This document shows positions 63,240-64,000 of a DNA stretch of 64,000 nt, in pieces. Within the stretch, counting starts at the first letter, position 1. Each line of letters begins with the position of its first letter. Source of the DNA: Aquariibacter sp964433315 (lineage in GTDB: Bacteria; Pseudomonadota; Gammaproteobacteria; Burkholderiales; Burkholderiaceae_C); assembly GCA_964433315.1 (NCBI GenBank), contig CAYSQO010000003.1, positions 15,171 to 79,170 on the forward strand, read 5' to 3'. Position numbers and translations under genes: made by a program. The notes under the pieces were generated by a model. That model ran no database searches. It worked only from the letters and a program-made list of their open reading frames with translations, and was not told where the DNA came from.

Positions 63240-64000
63240 ATGCACCCTGCAGCGCATGCCCTCCGTCCCCAGCCTCCCGTGAACCCCGCCCTGCATCCCC
63301 CGCTGCTCGAAGCCCCTCCGGCCCGACCGGTGCTGCCGGCCGACCTGGCCGAGGCGCTGGCCCGCGGCGGGCCGCAGATGCCCATGGCCGCCCTGCACCG
63401 CCGAGGGCCGCTGCACTGGTGGGACGAGGCCTTCGGGGGCTGCTGGCTGCTGAGCAGCCATGCGGAGGTCGAGGCCGCCCTGCGCGACCCCCGCCTGTCT
63501 GTGGCACGGGTGGCGGGCTGGGGCCAGCTGGCCGCCCGCTTCGGCCTGCTCGACCCCCAAGCCGTGACGGGGCCGGCGGACAGCCCGCGCTTCCAGCGCC
63601 TGCTGGCCCGGGCCCTGCTGTTCGTCGACGACCCCGACCACCGCCGCCTGCGGCCGCTGATGCAGGCCGGCTTCGGCCCCGCGGCGCTTCAGGCCCTGCG
63701 GCCGGCGATCGAGGCCCGGCTCCAGGGGCTGCTGGCACCCCTGTCGACGACGCAGCCCTTCGACTTCATCGAGGCGGTGGCGCGGCCGCTGCCGGCGGGC
63801 GTGATCGGCCGCATGCTCGGCGTGCCCGAAGCCCAGCTGCCGCGCTTCGCCGCCGGGGCCGGCGACCTGGCCGACCTGCTGGCCACGCTGGATCCGCGGC
63901 CCGCGCAGCTGCGTCGGGCGCAGCGGCGCCTGCTGATCCTGGCGGGCCTGTTCGAGCCGCTGATCGCCGCGCGCCGCGCCGCCCCGCCCCCCCCGGCCGG
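63240..64000 (+). CDS. Cytochrome P450, N-terminal part (3' truncated by window edge)
   Basis: Open frame from ATG 63240 to the end of the window, about 253 residues, without a stop. FVDDPDHRRLRPLMQAGFGP is the helix C segment of bacterial P450s (DPPEH/RLR type); the later FDFIEAVARPLPAGVIGRMLGVPEAQL is the helix E-F region (core VIGRMLGVPE). The I-helix and haem-Cys loop lie beyond the window. The N-terminus is soluble and Pro/Ala-rich. Other starts (GTG near 63279) are possible. Substrate unknown. Confidence 0.85.
   Translation, partial: MHPAAHALRPQPPVNPALHPPLLEAPPARPVLPADLAEALARGGPQMPMAALHRRGPLHWWDEAFGGCWLLSSHAEVEAALRDPRLSVARVAGWGQLAARFGLLDPQAVTGPADSPRFQRLLARALLFVDDPDHRRLRPLMQAGFGPAALQALRPAIEARLQGLLAPLSTTQPFDFIEAVARPLPAGVIGRMLGVPEAQLPRFAAGAGDLADLLATLDPRPAQLRRAQRRLLILAGLFEPLIAARRAAPPPPA

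Overview
The window is a very GC-rich stretch of bacterial chromosome with dense, short-gapped genes and few stop codons in any frame. The order rpmF-plsX-fabH-fabD-fabG-acpP-fabF-rpoE-rseA-rseB-mucD-lepA-lepB-rnc-era-recO-pdxJ-acpS-nagZ on one strand is the arrangement typical of Betaproteobacteria, order Burkholderiales. A Rubrivivax/Leptothrix/Ideonella-type member is my inference from gene order and base composition, not a database result.

Layout. (1) 1-3600: the 3' end of a LysR-type regulator, then a minus-strand group running rluC, HAD phosphatase, Rieske protein, SppA-like peptidase. (2) 3570-7400: rne (RNase E) with an unusually long leader and a strong terminator. (3) 7500-12300: an accessory island holding two Tat-type exported enzymes, a less GC-rich pair (RNase J-like metallo-beta-lactamase protein plus a PD-(D/E)XK-like protein), a DUF1851/Tdi1-like protein and a small membrane protein. 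(4) 12332-32398, minus strand: the housekeeping run of fatty-acid synthesis, envelope-stress sigma factor with its regulators, translation and secretion factors, RNase III/Era/RecO, and PdxJ/AcpS/NagZ. (5) 32465-35750: maf and a tetrapyrrole-methylase-type methyltransferase diverging from yceD, then VanZ-like protein and RhlE helicase. (6) 35946-57469: a large surface-polysaccharide region. manC, rfbBDAC (dTDP-rhamnose), kdsA and cysDN lie on the plus strand. On the minus strand, in transcription order, come an acyltransferase, a glycosyltransferase, a TylF-type methyltransferase, a flippase, further glycosyltransferases and methyltransferases, UDP-glucose dehydrogenase, an aminotransferase, an initiating sugar transferase and a WbpM/PglF-type dehydratase. 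(7) 57576-64000, plus strand: lysS, a PNPOx-family flavoprotein, an ExoD protein, a sigma-54-type promoter driving an acetaldehyde-dehydrogenase/DUF779 pair, a tRNA-Leu(UAA) gene interrupted by a group I intron, and the start of a cytochrome P450.

The most striking item is the tRNA-Leu(UAA) gene at 62777-63109. It is split after the first anticodon base by a 242-nt group I intron whose core elements are readable by eye. Other notable points are a CysN protein carrying what looks like a decayed APS-kinase domain, the RNase J-like/PD-(D/E)XK pair, a perfect DnaA box with an inverted near-copy between mucD and lepA, and three start codons placed where a transcript would begin (possible leaderless mRNAs).
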